NCBI GenBank assembly: GCA_963575745.1
Contig: CAUYUJ010001476.1
Location: 1 to 64,000, forward strand
Direction: 5' to 3'
Origin: Prorocentrum cordatum
Taxonomy: Eukaryota; Sar; Dinophyceae; Prorocentrales; Prorocentraceae
DNA: 64,000 nucleotides
Shown piece after piece: positions 40,930 through 50,895 of the stretch. Position 1 is the first letter of the stretch. Each line of letters opens with the position of its first letter. Made by a program: the position numbers and the translations under genes. Under the pieces are notes generated by a model. That model did no database searches, had not been told where the DNA came from, and saw nothing but the letters and a program-made list of their open reading frames with translations.

Positions 40930-41189
40930 CTCCGTGGCCACATCGCAGGCGAGTGGCGGGCCTGTCGCCGTCGCTAAGTTGCTGAATGAGAGCTCCGCTA
41001 AGATGACTGACCTGGTGGCGGATATCGACGCAGGGTTGAAAATGATTACCTCGGCCAAGAATCTAAAGCCCCCCAAGCCCTGGGCGACATCCTGGGACAA
41101 GGCCCCGAGCGCCAAGACGGAGAAGGTCATGGCAGACATGGCCGAGCGCGAGGGCGCACGCGAGGCCGAGTGCGAGGCTGAGGAGGCCG
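40930..41189 (+). CDS. Probable exon, helical protein
   Basis: Opens after GTGCACGTAG and encodes GSVATSQASGGPVAVAKLLN, ESSAKMTDLVADIDAGLKMI, KPPKPWATSWDKAPSAKTEK and a Glu/Ala-rich helix (MAEREGAREAECEAEEAG), ending at GGCCG|GTGAGG, a strong donor. It looks like the C-terminal part of the gene from 37463. A last exon after 41189 is not identified. Confidence 0.5.
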
Positions 41190-42139
41190 GTGAGGTGGAG
41201 GGGGGGAGGAGCGAGCTTGCGCGCTTGATGCATCGAGCCCGACAGCTGAGTTTTCGGTCTCGAGCACTTCGAGGCCTGCCTTGCGCCCTGGGTGCCATGC
41301 GAATCTGTTCGCCAAGAGGTTCAAACTTGTGTTACGTCGCTTAGTGGGTCGGGGGGGTCCGAGGGAATTTCGGGTTCGATAATGGCATCCAATTGGGCGC
41401 GCTTATGCATTCGATGTCGTTTGAGAGCGGTCTGCGAGCTCCGGCCGACTAGGCGTTTCAAGTGAAGCCCCCGACTCGGGAACGGGGTGCTTGCCCGTGC
41501 TAGTCTGGGCCCTGGGGCGAAGGGCTCGACCTCTGCGAGTGCCCCCATCAGGAGGGCCCCTCGGCTTCTCGCAGGCCTGCCATGACGGGGGCGCCCCCCG
41601 GTGCGCACGGCGGCCTCGATCCTCGGCCGAGCTCTGATGGGAGCGAGGGAAATCTGCCCTGGTCCTCCTCTTCCTGCCCCACCCTTGCTCCTCTCAGCCC
41701 TCCTCCCCCTCCTGCTCCTCCTGCTCCTCCTGCTCTTCCTCCCCCGCCTCCTCCGCCCCCTCCGCCTCCACCGCCCCCCCCCCCCCCCCCCCCTTCCCGC
41801 GAGGTCGGGGGGCGAGGAGCGGGGTGAGAGAGGCTGCTGCCTCTCGCGCCCTTCCTGACCTGTGAGTCGGGGCCTCCTCCCTACTTGACCTCCTCTCCCC
41901 TCCCTGCATGCTGCTGTGCTGCTGACCCCAGCGCGCCTCGTTCTGCGGCCCCGGCCGCGGCAGCGTGGGCAAGGGCGCGGCGCCTCCGATGAGGGGCGGG
42001 GGAACGTGGGCACAATTCCAGATGGCAGGGTGGCAGGGAGTGAGTGGGGGAGAACGGGGGGGATGGGGACGGGACAGAGTAGCGAATACACGATGCTCAA
42101 GCATGTTCGTGGTTGCCCCTGCCCTCTCACATACTCGGC
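41190..42139. other. No gene recognised; poly-C and CCT stretches
   Basis: CCTCCT-rich at 41690-41780 with an 18-C run near 41776. Otherwise GC-rich sequence without recognisable protein. Possible final exon of the upstream gene is not identified. Confidence 0.4.
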
Positions 42140-44051
42140 ATGGCTGATAGCGACGACGATTTTTTAGATAGCGATGCATTGGAATTCGAACTTCTTTCGT
42201 TAATCGGTTCGGGGTCTTCATCGATTGCGAGCGCGCTTCGCATCTGCAGAGCTGTTGAGAAGAATTGCCAAGCAGTCCCTGATCACGTGCTCCGATGAGC
42301 GCGCATGCCAATGGACAGCCGCATGGAACGCTCCTTGCACAGGTGGGTCGAGAGGCAATCGTGGAGATCATTGTTGCCAGCGCTGTTCAGTTTCACGTTG
42401 CCGCTTACGCTCGACGGCGTACACATCAGGCATTGCCTCTAACACAATTGCCTTTTACCGCACGAGCTCTTTGGCACGCTGCACAGGTACCGTGAACTAT
42501 TCAACCATTTATTCTTGGGGGCGCTTGGTGATTTGGATACCTTCTGGAGCTCTCCGAGAAATACGGAGTGGTTCAATGTGCGCCCTGTCTGGGAGGTGGG
42601 GGTCGGGTCAACGAACAATGCTGCCTCTTTAACCCTCACTGCCCCCCTCCTCCATTGCCACCTCCACCCCCCTACGCAGCCGCCCTTTCCACCCCCCTCC
42701 CTGGCCGCCCCGCCCCTTCCCCATCCCTCCCTCGCGCCCCTCCCTCCCTCCTTCCTATTCTTCCCATGTCCTTTTTCCCGTTCCCGACCCCCCCCCCCTC
42801 CGCCCCCCGTTCTTGGGGGCGCGGGGGCAAGCAACATAGGGTGTATGTTTTGACCCGCGCGAGGTGGCGCGCGACCCGTCACGCGCCGCGCCCATTGCAA
42901 ATTACGGGGACGACGCTGGAGCGCTCCAGAATGAAAAGGTGCTGGTTGTGCTGTGGGGCGGGGTCGCGCCGTGCAACCTCCCCGCGCTTTTCCCGCGGCA
43001 TCTCTTCACTGCTGTTCAGTGCAGGCGTGTCGTCCCGGGCTTGGCGCTAGATAAAGTGCACGAGGTGTTCAAGTGGTCGTTGACCCGTTTGGCCACAGGC
43101 GAATACCCAAGTCACGACCACGAAGGCACAGCTTTCTCATCTGAGTATTGTCCGGGGAGGGCGGCATTGGCAGGGGCCCGCGTAGCAGGTCCATATGTTG
43201 GGGTGTGGTCCGAAATGCGGGGGGATTGGAAATATCTGGTGGAGTCGCTCGGCTTGCAGAGGCACTATGCCACAAACCAATGCTGCCATTTATGTCGGGC
43301 CAGTAAGACCATCCCCAGATTGTTATATACGGATTTCGCGCGCAATTTGGTTTTGGGGCGGACTTTGACGAGCCGCCGTGCTTTCATGGCTGATGCCAGG
43401 GCCGCGGGATCAGTGAGCCCCCTTTTGGAGACTCCTGGCTTTCATATTTGGAGATTCTGGGCCGACGCCGCCCGCGCCCTCGATCTCGGGCAATGCCAGC
43501 ATGTTAGCGCGTCGGCACTCGCAGAGCTAGTCGGTGAGAATGTTTGGCCAGCGCCGACCATTGGCGAGCGCTGGGCGCTCGCCTACGCCGACTGCAAGGC
43601 ATTCTGCGCCGCTCGGGGTCACGACCCCCCGGCGCGCTTCGACCCCAAGAAAATTTTGAAGAAGGCGCCCTATAGGCCTGTCTGTCCTGAGTTTTCCCAG
43701 CTCACGTGCAAAGGGGTGCAAATGAAACGCTCGATGTATTGGCTGGGCACGGTCTGCGCCAGACCCGCTGTTCTGGTTTCGCGGCGCGCTCGAATTCGCC
43801 ATTGTATGTTTCACAACATTGCGAGATTCGAAAATATTTATTCTGCGAGCGATCGCTTTTTACCCACGGGCCCTCTGGCGGAGTCCCAAAACGCAATGCA
43901 GTCTGATCTCCTTTCTCGAATGCGCTGCGCAGTGACGCTGTGCGAAATGATTCCAGATGCCACCACGTTCTCCCCAGAGCTCATATGGCCACCCACCTTG
44001 CCCGGGACTTTGCCCCCCAGGCAAGCCCAAGAGTCGCGCAGGCATACATAG
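42140..44051 (+). CDS. Transposase-like protein, multi-block
   Basis: Blocks in different frames read as one protein. ATG 42140 starts MADSDDDFLDSDALEFELLS (acidic) to about 42290. The second block (to about 42490) holds GREAIVEIIVASAVQFHVAA. A third block near 42510-42600 reads LGALGDLDTFWSSPRNTEWF. A C-rich probable intron (42620-42820) intervenes, and the main block from about 42870 to 44051 reads YGDDAGALQNEKVLVVLWGG, KVHEVFKWSLTRLATGEYPS, EMRGDWKYLVESLGLQRHYA and NQCCHLCRASK. I recall this RGDWKYL...CCHLC pattern from repeated dinoflagellate genes and suspect a cut-and-paste transposase, but the DDE residues are not proven. The frame differences may be introns. Confidence 0.5.
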
Positions 44052-44328
44052 ACGAGGATATGGTCGGCAAGACCCAGCGTATAGTTGCGCGTTGCCATGG
44101 CGGTCGCTGGGCTCAGAGGTGCAATGCGCCACTGTATACTAGTAGGTGTGCGATGGTGGCGGGAATTGGCCCGCCTTCGTGGATTATCATAGCGTGTGGA
44201 CCGCCGGCGAGGGCCCGCGTTGGCGCCACCCGTTGCAACGAAAAAAAAAGAACTGCCCGGGACCAGTGTCGGCGCATATGCATTGCCCCGCCCTGGCCGA
44301 GAAGAGAGGTGCTTGGGCCCCCCACGTT
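44052..44328. other. No gene recognised
   Basis: Contains an A run (GAAAAAAAAAG near 44241). Possibly the 3' region of the transposase-like gene. Confidence 0.3.
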
Positions 44329-44640
44329 AACAATAACAACGCACTGCAACGATAGCAACGCACGATAACAATAACGATAGCAACGCACGGTAATGATAAG
44401 GATTGCAAAAGCAATAACCATTCACGATGACAACAACGCAGATGATAGCAATGCAGATAACAACAACCCAGTAATGATACAATAACAACGCAGACAACAA
44501 CAATGCACGATGACAACAACAATGCCAACGATAACAATACAAGGCGACATTAACAATACAATGCCAACATAAGTAGTGCAATAAGAACCGCGCATGGCAA
44601 CGATAACGACACGAGCAATGACGAAAACAACAGTGCCCGA
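44329..44640 (+). repeat. AACAACGATAACAACGCA degenerate array
   Basis: Words AACAACGCA, AACGATAGCAACGCA, AACAACAATGC and GATGACAAC repeat irregularly over about 300 bp, AT-richer than the surroundings. The minus-strand Cys/Tyr/Leu-rich ORFs are artefacts. Confidence 0.85.
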
Positions 44641-44744
44641 AGGGAGCGAGAGGGCAAGCTGGGAGGCCTCGGAACGTCGGGCCTCTGCGCCGCCGAGCCT
44701 CCCCTGATCGCCCCCCTGCAGGCGGCGGGCGGGAGGGGCGGGAG

Positions 44745-45200
44745 GGGGGGAGGGGGGGGGGGAGAGGGGGGGGGGGGAGGACGAGGAGGGCGAGGAGGCA
44801 GAGCAGGAGGAGAGGAGAGGAGGAGGATAATGAGGATGAGAGAGAGGACGAGGAGGAGAAAGTGGAGGATGCGGATGAGGATGAGGATGATGATGATGCT
44901 GATGCTGATGACGATGATGAGGAGGGGGAGGAGGAAGAGGAAGAGGAGGGGGAGGAAGAGGAGGAGGAGGAGGAGGATTTTTTGACATCAGCCGCGGCAA
45001 ATGCAGGCGACGGCCGCGGTCGGGCGTCGCCTCCTGCTCACTGGACTGGAGGAAGGCAGTTCAGCGAGCAGTGAAAGAGCAAGGAGGAGGGCAGGCGCGA
45101 CAGCCACGGGGCGAGGAGGAGAGAGAGGGGGGGGAGAAGGAGGAGGAGGAGGAGAAGGAGGAGGAGGAGGAGGAGGAGGAGGAGGAGGAGGGGGAGGCAA
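44745..45200 (+). repeat. Purine tracts (GGGGA, GAT, GGA)
   Basis: Poly-G and GGGGA at 44745-44780, GATGAGGATGATG at 44868-44915, GGA at 44920-44978, then GGA again at 45130-45200, separated by unique GC-rich sequence. Confidence 0.9.
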
Positions 45201-45205
45201 GGCTC

Positions 45206-45328
45206 GGCATCGCTTGGACACGTGCATGTTTGTTGTCGCCGAAGACCATCGAGGAGCATCCTGGAGCGTCGTGCGAAAAATAAGCGCGCAGAGCTGCGCG
45301 GGGAGCGGGCGTCCGAGCGATGGCGAGG
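45206..45328. mobile_element. Foldback element family 4, copy 2
   Basis: Left end CGGCATCGCTTGGACACGTG and right end GGCGTCCGAGCGATGGCGAGG are inverted copies of (C/T)GCCATCGCTCGGAC. Inside is GAAGACCATCGAGGAGCATC and TGCGAAAAATAAGCGCGCA. Matches 61527-61653 along its length; 123 bp. Confidence 0.75.
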
Positions 45329-45442
45329 ATGGCAAATATTTCGGAGGGCGCCAGCTAGCGCCGATACTGATCCTGAGCAGGCCCACCCTTGCATGGAACC
45401 CTTGCGTGGACTTACGAGGAGGGGGCATGGGGCGGGGGGGCG

Positions 45443-45533
45443 CATCGCTGATGCGTCCTGGGTTCTCTCCGGCCCTATATAGGCGGGAGGGTATATGCAG
45501 CATCGCTGACGCATCCTGGGCCCCGCTCCTATA
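45443..45533 (+). repeat. GCATCGCTGATGCGTCCTGGG duplication
   Basis: GCATCGCTGATGCGTCCTGGG and GCATCGCTGACGCATCCTGGG, each followed by CCGGCCCTATATAGG or CCGCTCCTATAG, form a tandem pair of about 50 bp. CGCTGATGCG and CGCTGACGCA are near palindromes. Confidence 0.7.
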
Positions 45534-45857
45534 GTGTTCCTCCTGTTCCTCCTCCTCCTCCCCCCCCCCCCCCCCCCGTCCGCCCCCCCGTGCGCCCCGC
45601 CAGGGACTTCCCTCTTCAGAAGGTACGGCGCAGCATGACTTAAGTTTCTCGTCCTCCTGCTCCTCCTCTCTCCTCCTTCTCCTCCCCCCTCCTACGGTTA
45701 CATGCGTGGCCCTGCGGTTGGCTGGTGCGCGCCGCTGATGGTTGATTGGCCTGAGGCTGTCATGGTTTCGCGTTGGTGATGGGGTTGGCTGGTTGGGCTG
45801 GTCGGCGGGCGTTAGACGTTGGTCGGTTGAGTTTGTTGGCTGGCATCTGACCTGCAG
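45534..45857. other. No gene recognised
   Basis: CCTCCTCC and C-run at 45540-45580, then GTTGGTTGG-type words (45720-45850). Nothing is recognised. Confidence 0.4.
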
Positions 45858-46017
45858 CTAGCGCGAAAAACCTGGGGGCACGCGCGGGCAACGCTCAAAA
45901 CGCAAGCGTTTTGCATCGCGTCCTGCCGGTGGCAGACGACAAGACGCGCGACCACCCGGTGGAACTGCGCGCGAAAAGTAAGTCATCCGGCGTCTGCCAC
46001 TTTTTGCATGAGGTTGG

Positions 46018-46125
46018 GCCCTCCTGGTGCTCGCTGCCTCGAGTTGCTGCGTCGGCTGGAGGTGGGCCCCGTCAGAATCTAACGCAGCCGATGCCGCTTC
46101 TCGAGGGCGGGCCGGAGCTTTCCGT
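46018..46125 (+). pseudogene. RNase H C-terminal tail of element B
   Basis: Reads CCVGWRWAPSESNAADAASRGR. The pattern W-V-P-S-E-x-N-x-A-D-x-x-S-R is the usual end of RNase H domains in DIRS and Pao-type elements. The rest of the RNase H is not recognisable upstream, so the 5' side is truncated or mutated. It is in a different frame from the recombinase. Confidence 0.6.
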
Positions 46126-46126
46126 T

Positions 46127-47410
46127 TCAATGAAGCGTCGAACCCAGCAGCCGCCCTGGGCCCCTCAGGCCTCCAGGCCTTCCGCGATGGTTTCGTCGGC
46201 GACACTCTCGGCGGCGTGCCTGCAGCTGATGCTGGTCGCCCTGGCCGCGCGCGCCGGGGGCCTGCCGCGCTCGGCGGCGGCCCCCAGCCCTCCCGGGCCG
46301 CGCGGCCGGCGCCCCCGCCGCGAGCGGGCGCCCCGCGGCCCGGGCGCATCGGAGCTGCGGGCCGCCAAGCAGGCGAGGGCCTCCCTGATCGTCGCGGGCG
46401 CCCTGGTGACGGCCAACGAGCCGTCCGTCCTCGTACTGCAGAACGGCACCCCGAAGGTCGCCACCGACTACTTGTCGCGCGTGAAGGCCTTTCACGAGTG
46501 GTGCCTGCACCACGGCCGGGTGAGCGACCCGGCGAACGGCCCGACGTCGGCCCCTGCAGGCATCGACCTCGCGCTCACGACCCTCATGCAGGAGAAGCTC
46601 CTTCAGGGGGAGCTCGTGTACGTGCCGACCAAGCTCATGGTGGGCCTCCGGATCCTCTGGGCGCCCCCCCACGGGTTGCCGCTGGAGCTGCCCCGGAGCA
46701 CGCGAGCCCTTGCGGGCTGGAGGCGCATGTCGCCCGCCCAGTGTCGCCAGCCATGCCCCTGGATCGCCCTCTACCTGCACATGCAGCACATGAGCGGGGC
46801 GGCCCAGTTGATGGGGGCCGTCGCGTGCGTCATCGCGTTCGTCCTCTACTCCCGCCCGAGCGAGCGCCTGCGCCTGAAGGGGAAGCTGAATGCGCCCCCG
46901 GCTGCTGCAGGCTGCCACCAACAGGGAGATGCGAGCCAGATGTAGTCGATCCTCCTTCGCCCTCAAGAGGGAGGCAACGCGCCCAGCGCGGACTGCGTGG
47001 ACGCGAACCTCCTGGCCGGCTTCGCGCTGTTCCTCTGGCCCCCGCAGGTGCTGGCATCTCTCAAGGCAAAGTTCCCGATCAACGTGCTGGTTGTCTGCTT
47101 CGGCCAGGCTGCCTCGGGCCGCGCGCTGAAGGCCGCGTCCAGCGCCGTCGGCATGGGCGCCCTCGGCGAGCCGACCCTCTACCGCCTCCGCCACGGAGGG
47201 GCGTCGCGCGTCCTCCTCTTCAAAGTGCGCTCGCCCCTGAACGCCAAGAAGCGCGCCCGCTGGGCGAGCGACCGCAGCCTCGCCGGTTACGAGAAGGGAG
47301 GGCACATCAACGAGCAGCTGAGTGCCCTCGACCAGACCTTCCTGCACGCCGCAGAGGATGCGGCCTCGAGGAGTGGCGTCGCCCTCGTGAGTGCCTGCCG
47401 CTCCTTGTGA
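46127..47410 (+). pseudogene. Tyrosine recombinase (DIRS-type), one in-frame stop
   Basis: One frame runs from about 46127 to the TGA at 47408-47410, interrupted only by a TAG at 46943-46945. The core-binding part reads ATDYLSRVKAFHEWCLHHGR. The catalytic domain has VLYSRPSERLRLKG (first Arg), then LYRLRHGGASRVL (the R-x-x-H-like second box), then KRARWASDRSLAGYEKGG, which gives the W/H position and the nucleophile-type Tyr in GYEK. Spacing matches tyrosine recombinases of DIRS-like elements. It would integrate circular DNA without target-site duplication. The stop makes this copy inactive unless read through. Confidence 0.7.
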
Positions 47411-47413
47411 AGC

Positions 47414-48163
47414 TCGTCAGGCGCCCCGCCATTCTTGAGATTTTCGCAGGTTCTGGCCACCTTTCCGAGACGCTCAGGAAATCGCTCAAGAGTTGAGGCC
47501 ACCCAGCTTTCGAGATCGACATTCGGCACGGGCCTGAACACGACATGTGCAACAAGAAGCTTGTCAAGCAGATTAGAGGTTGGATCCGTAGTGGTTCAGT
47601 TATATCAGTGTTCATGGGGGCCCCGTGTAATTCTTTTTCTCTGGCCAGGAACCGTCCGAATGGCCCGCCGACCTTGAGGACCTCGGAGTTCCCTACTGGC
47701 CTGCCGAATCTCAGCGCCTGCTGCCGCAAGGAAGTCGACCTCGGCAACTCTGCGCGCCGCCACATTCAGTATATTTCGTGAGTGCTGCTTGCGCGGTTGT
47801 CCAGTGATCGTCGAAAATCCAGCGAGTTCCCTCCTCTGGAGGCAGCCCCTCGTCCTGCGCGCCCGCAGCCTTCCTGGAGTCAACGAAGTTGTTCTCGACA
47901 TGTGCGCTTTCGGCACCGCCTGGAGAAAATCTACCCGGCTCCTGGGGTGCCACGTTGACTTGCAGCCGCTGAATCTTCGATGTCGTGGGCGAGGGGTTTG
48001 CTCCTTCACGGGCCAGCCCCACTACACCTTGGAGATGAAAGGCTCCAAGATTGTCTCTAAGCAAGCTGAGGTCTACCCTTTCCCCTTGTGCCGCGCGATC
48101 GCTACTAGAATCCGGCATGCTCTCCTACGACAATCAGCAAGTGTATTTCGGCCACATATATGA
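47414..48163 (+). pseudogene. C5-cytosine-methyltransferase-like domain of element B
   Basis: Opens in another frame as the recombinase ends: RRPAILEIFAGSGHLSETLR is motif I (FAGSG, SAM binding). A TGA at 47493 interrupts, then AFEIDIRHGPEHDMCN gives the next acidic strand (EID). GSVISVFMGAPCNSFSLARN is the motif IV region with Pro-Cys (GAPCNSFS), the catalytic Cys position. After a frame change near 47770, CPVIVENPASSLLWR gives the ENP (ENV-like) motif, and MCAFGTAWRKSTRLLG and HYTLEMKGSK follow to 48163. Target recognition region and motifs IX-X are not clear. Activity on DNA cannot be inferred, but the catalytic-site motifs are retained. Confidence 0.65.
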
Positions 48164-48237
48164 GTCCAGGACAGCGTTTGCAAAGGTATTATTCATGGTG
48201 TCGGTGGGCTTTGCTAACAAGTTCGGAATATATTCAG

Positions 48238-48372
48238 CGCTGGTGGAGTCAGTGTCGTGTCTCGTTCTCTGCTTCGCCTCGGGGACAACGCGCATCCTCA
48301 TGTAGAACGATTTCGCCCTGGCGGGAGGAAAACGGACGATCATGCATTCGAGTACTTCAGTACGGGTCTGCT

Positions 48373-48417
<45 letters not shown>

Positions 48418-48650
48418 AACCCGCCGCCGTGCCGCCCTGGTGGGCTCAAGCTTTACCCGACCTTCCCCCCTTCTGTAAAGCTGGCCGAGGCACAGGGAGG
48501 TAGATTATATATATATATATAGATATATATATATATATATATTCAAGCGCTGGTGGAGTCAGTGTCGTGTCTCGTTCTCTGCTTCGCCTCGGGGAACACG
48601 CGCATCCTCGTATAGGACGATTTCGGCCCCTGGCGGGAGGAACAAAACGG
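48238..48650 (+). repeat. Tandem 100-bp flank repeat around repeat E, copy 2
   Basis: GCGCTGGTGGAGTCAGTGTC with CTCGTTCTCTGCTTCGCCTC at 48238-48335 recurs at 48547-48650 nearly unchanged. Between them lies repeat E at 48349-48460 (TCGAGTACTTCAGTACGGGTC, a GA run of about 45 bp, then GCCGCCCTGGTGGGCTCAAG) and an (AT)n run at 48507-48542. The same repeat E precedes element A. Confidence 0.85.
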
Positions 48651-48654
48651 ACTA

Positions 48655-49135
48655 CACTGCCTCCTCCTCCTCCTCCCTTCCTCCTCCCTCCTCCCTCATC
48701 CTCCCTTCCGTCCCTCCTCCTCCCCTCCTCCGCTCCTTCCTCCTCGCTCCTCCCCCTCCCTCCTCCCTCCTCCCTCCTCCCTCCCTCCTCCTCCTCCTCC
48801 TGCTTCCTCCTCCTCCTCCTCCTCCTCCTCCTCCTACTCCTCCCTCCTCCTCCTCCCCTCTGACACTCCCTCCTCCTTCCTTCTCATCCCTTCTCCTCCT
48901 CCCTTCTCCTCCCTCCTCCTCCCTCCTCCTCCTCCTCCTCCGCCTCCTCCTCCTCCTCCCACTCCTCCGCCTCCTCCTCCTCCTCCTCCCTCCTACTCCT
49001 CCTCCTGCCTCCGCCTCCGCCTCCTCCTCCTCCTCCTCCTCCTCCTCCTCCTCCTCCCAACTACTACTCCTACTCCTACTATACTCCTACTCCTTATCCT
49101 TATTCCTTATTAGAATATACTCCTACTCCCCCCTC
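48655..49135 (+). repeat. (CCT)n tract with CTACTCCTACTCC
   Basis: Nearly 450 bp of almost pure pyrimidine, ending in ACTCCTACTCCT and CCTTATTCCTTATT variants. Confidence 0.97.
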
Positions 49136-49261
49136 AGGCCGGCAGATAGGGGCCGCATCCGGGTGGTCCCATCCTAACCTGTAAAAAACAATACAAAATC
49201 AACATTTTTCTTATTTTTTCCTCTCGACATGGACGTCCTGTCGTCCACGGCGATAATCCAT

Positions 49262-49645
49262 TGCAAAAAATACCACAAAGAGCACACGCGCGCGTTCATG
49301 TCAGAATCCTACCGAACACCGTGTGTTTGCAAGCATTTCAACATAAAAACATCAAAAACCCAATGCTTTTTTCACAAAAAAATTGTACAAATTTCCCGCC
49401 CGGGCTCTCTTGCTGAAATCATAGGAAAACCATCGGAATCTTAAGAATTCTGTCAAATCCAGCGATTTCACGTCATCGCGCGGTGCACTCGCGATGCTCT
49501 GTCATGCACCCAGGCCGCGAATCCTGTGCAAAAAATATTACAAAGAGCACACTCGCGCGTTCATGTCAGAATCCTACCGAATACCGTGTTTTTGCAAGCA
49601 TTTCAACATAAAAACATCAAAAACCCATTGCTTTTTCACAAAAAT
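49262..49645 (+). repeat. AT-rich 120-bp direct repeat pair
   Basis: GCAAAAAATACCACAAAGAG, CGCGTTCATGTCAGAATCC, GCAAGCATTTCAACATAAAA and ATCAAAAACCCAATGCTTTT at 49262-49383 recur with only a few substitutions at 49527-49645, 265 bp apart. They are far more AT-rich than the rest of the window. ATG-started open frames over both copies are similar but show no family; the substitutions do not preserve the frame clearly. Confidence 0.85.
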
Positions 49646-50731
49646 GCTTTGGGGTGTCCTGTCAGACCGTCGGGCTTCCTCCGGCCACCTCTGGCTTCCT
49701 GCGGTGTACCGGGCCATTCTCGACTCGTCTGGCAATGCGTGCGCGGCATTCAACACGCGCTCGCCAGTTCCCGTCGGCAACCGCCATCGCGGCCGCATCA
49801 GCTGTACCAAACCGGCTGGCCGGTGTGACTTCGGCCCCCAGTTGTGCCAGCTTTGCTTCTTATGTTGTGGGAGGGCGGGTGGGACTGGGCATGCCATGCT
49901 TGACTCGCTCGAGCTGGCTAGCTTGACTCCTACTCCTACTCCTACTCCTACTCCTACTACTGCACTCCCGAGGGGGCCGCAGGCCCGCGGAGTCCACGGC
50001 ACTCCACCGCCGCGCCGTGCCGAGCCGCCGCGGCGGCCGACGCGCCCGAAGCGCCCCACGAGGTCAATATGTCCGCGCCCGAGGAGAGTGGGACGCCTAC
50101 TCGGACGTGAAGGAAGAGATGCGAGGAACCCAAGAGCCCCACAAGCGAAACCCGAAGGCGCCGAGGGGACCCCGCGACGAGAGAGCGGGGGAAGGGCGCC
50201 TCAGAGGGCCTCCGAGGGGGGAGGGCGGGGCCCCGAGAAGCCGACAAAGGCGGACCAGAGGCTACGAGGAACACGGAGGGGGAGGTGCCTCTCAAGGGGC
50301 CCCGAGAGGGAATAAGGCCTCTGGGCGCCTCCGAAGCCTCTGGCAGCCTCCGAGCGTCTCCAGGCATTCTCCTGGCTCCGCAAGCCGCCGCCCAGATCGC
50401 GGCGCCAGCGCTGCCCAGCCGCCAGCCTCAACAACTGACTGGGCGGCGATTCGCGGAAGCCAGGCTATGCCCAGGTCGGCGATCGTCGGATCGTCTTCCT
50501 GGGCTGGTGCCGCCCTCACAACGAGGCGAGAAAGGTTCCAAGACTTCAGAACAAGGTAGCTCGAAGCCGTGGAGTCCGAAGGAACGGGGGGGGCACCGCT
50601 CTCGGAGCCCAAGACGCCCGCGCCCGCGGCCGCGGGCGGCCTCCTCAGAGGCTGCGGCGCGCAGAGAAGGGGCGTCCGCTGGCGGCAGCGGCGGCGCAGC
50701 AGCGCCGAATGGCCGCATCGCCCGCCCCTTG
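49646..50731. other. No gene recognised
   Basis: (CTACTC)n at 49928-49965. 50190-50345 carries GGCCCCGAGA/GGGCGCCTC words. Several long open frames have Ala/Arg/Gly-biased composition and no recognised family. Confidence 0.4.
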
Positions 50732-50895
50732 CCAAGGGCGCCCTCGAGGGCGCGAAGTTATTCGCGTTTCTCGCTTCGCGGTTCGGCTCCGATTCCTCCT
50801 CATCCTCCTTTTCTCCCGTGGGAGGCGGCGCGAGAGCGCGAAGCTATTCGCACGCCGCGCTTCGCGCAGCGCGAAGCGCGAAGTTGGGAGCCCTT
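50732..50895. mobile_element. Foldback element family 2, copy 1
   Basis: About 164 bp. Starts CCAAGGGCGCCCTCGAGGGC and ends GCGAAGTTGGGAGCCCTT. The inverted ends are CCAAGGGC and GCCCTT(CC). The subterminal parts consist of GCGCGAAGTTATTCGCG and GCGCGAAGCTATTCGC with CGCTTCGCGCAGCGCGAAGCG, so each half folds on itself. The middle is a CTCCTCATCCTCC pyrimidine stretch. Matches 63183-63343. Confidence 0.8.

Larger units (their letters stand above)
45858..48650 (+). mobile_element. DIRS-like retroelement B (RNase H tail, tyrosine recombinase, methyltransferase-like)
   Basis: Order on the plus strand: an RNase H C-terminal tail (WAPSESNAADAASRG at 46060-46107), a tyrosine recombinase (about 46380-47410) and a C5-methyltransferase-like domain (47414-48163), followed by a tandem flank repeat and element-flank repeat E. 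Reverse transcriptase and gag are missing at the 5' side, so the copy is truncated. Canonical DIRS elements carry RT, RNase H, an adenine-type methylase and the recombinase; here a cytosine-type methyltransferase follows the recombinase. The copy is dead: stops at 46943 and 47493 and a frame change near 47770. Confidence 0.65.

Noticed and set aside
46027-47496. 489-residue Arg/Pro-rich frame over the recombinase
   Set aside because: It is an out-of-frame shadow of the recombinase except for its two ends (RNase H tail and methyltransferase start), which are listed separately.
48160-48522. Arg/Glu-rich ORF after element B
   Set aside because: It reads through the GA run of repeat E and has no independent support.
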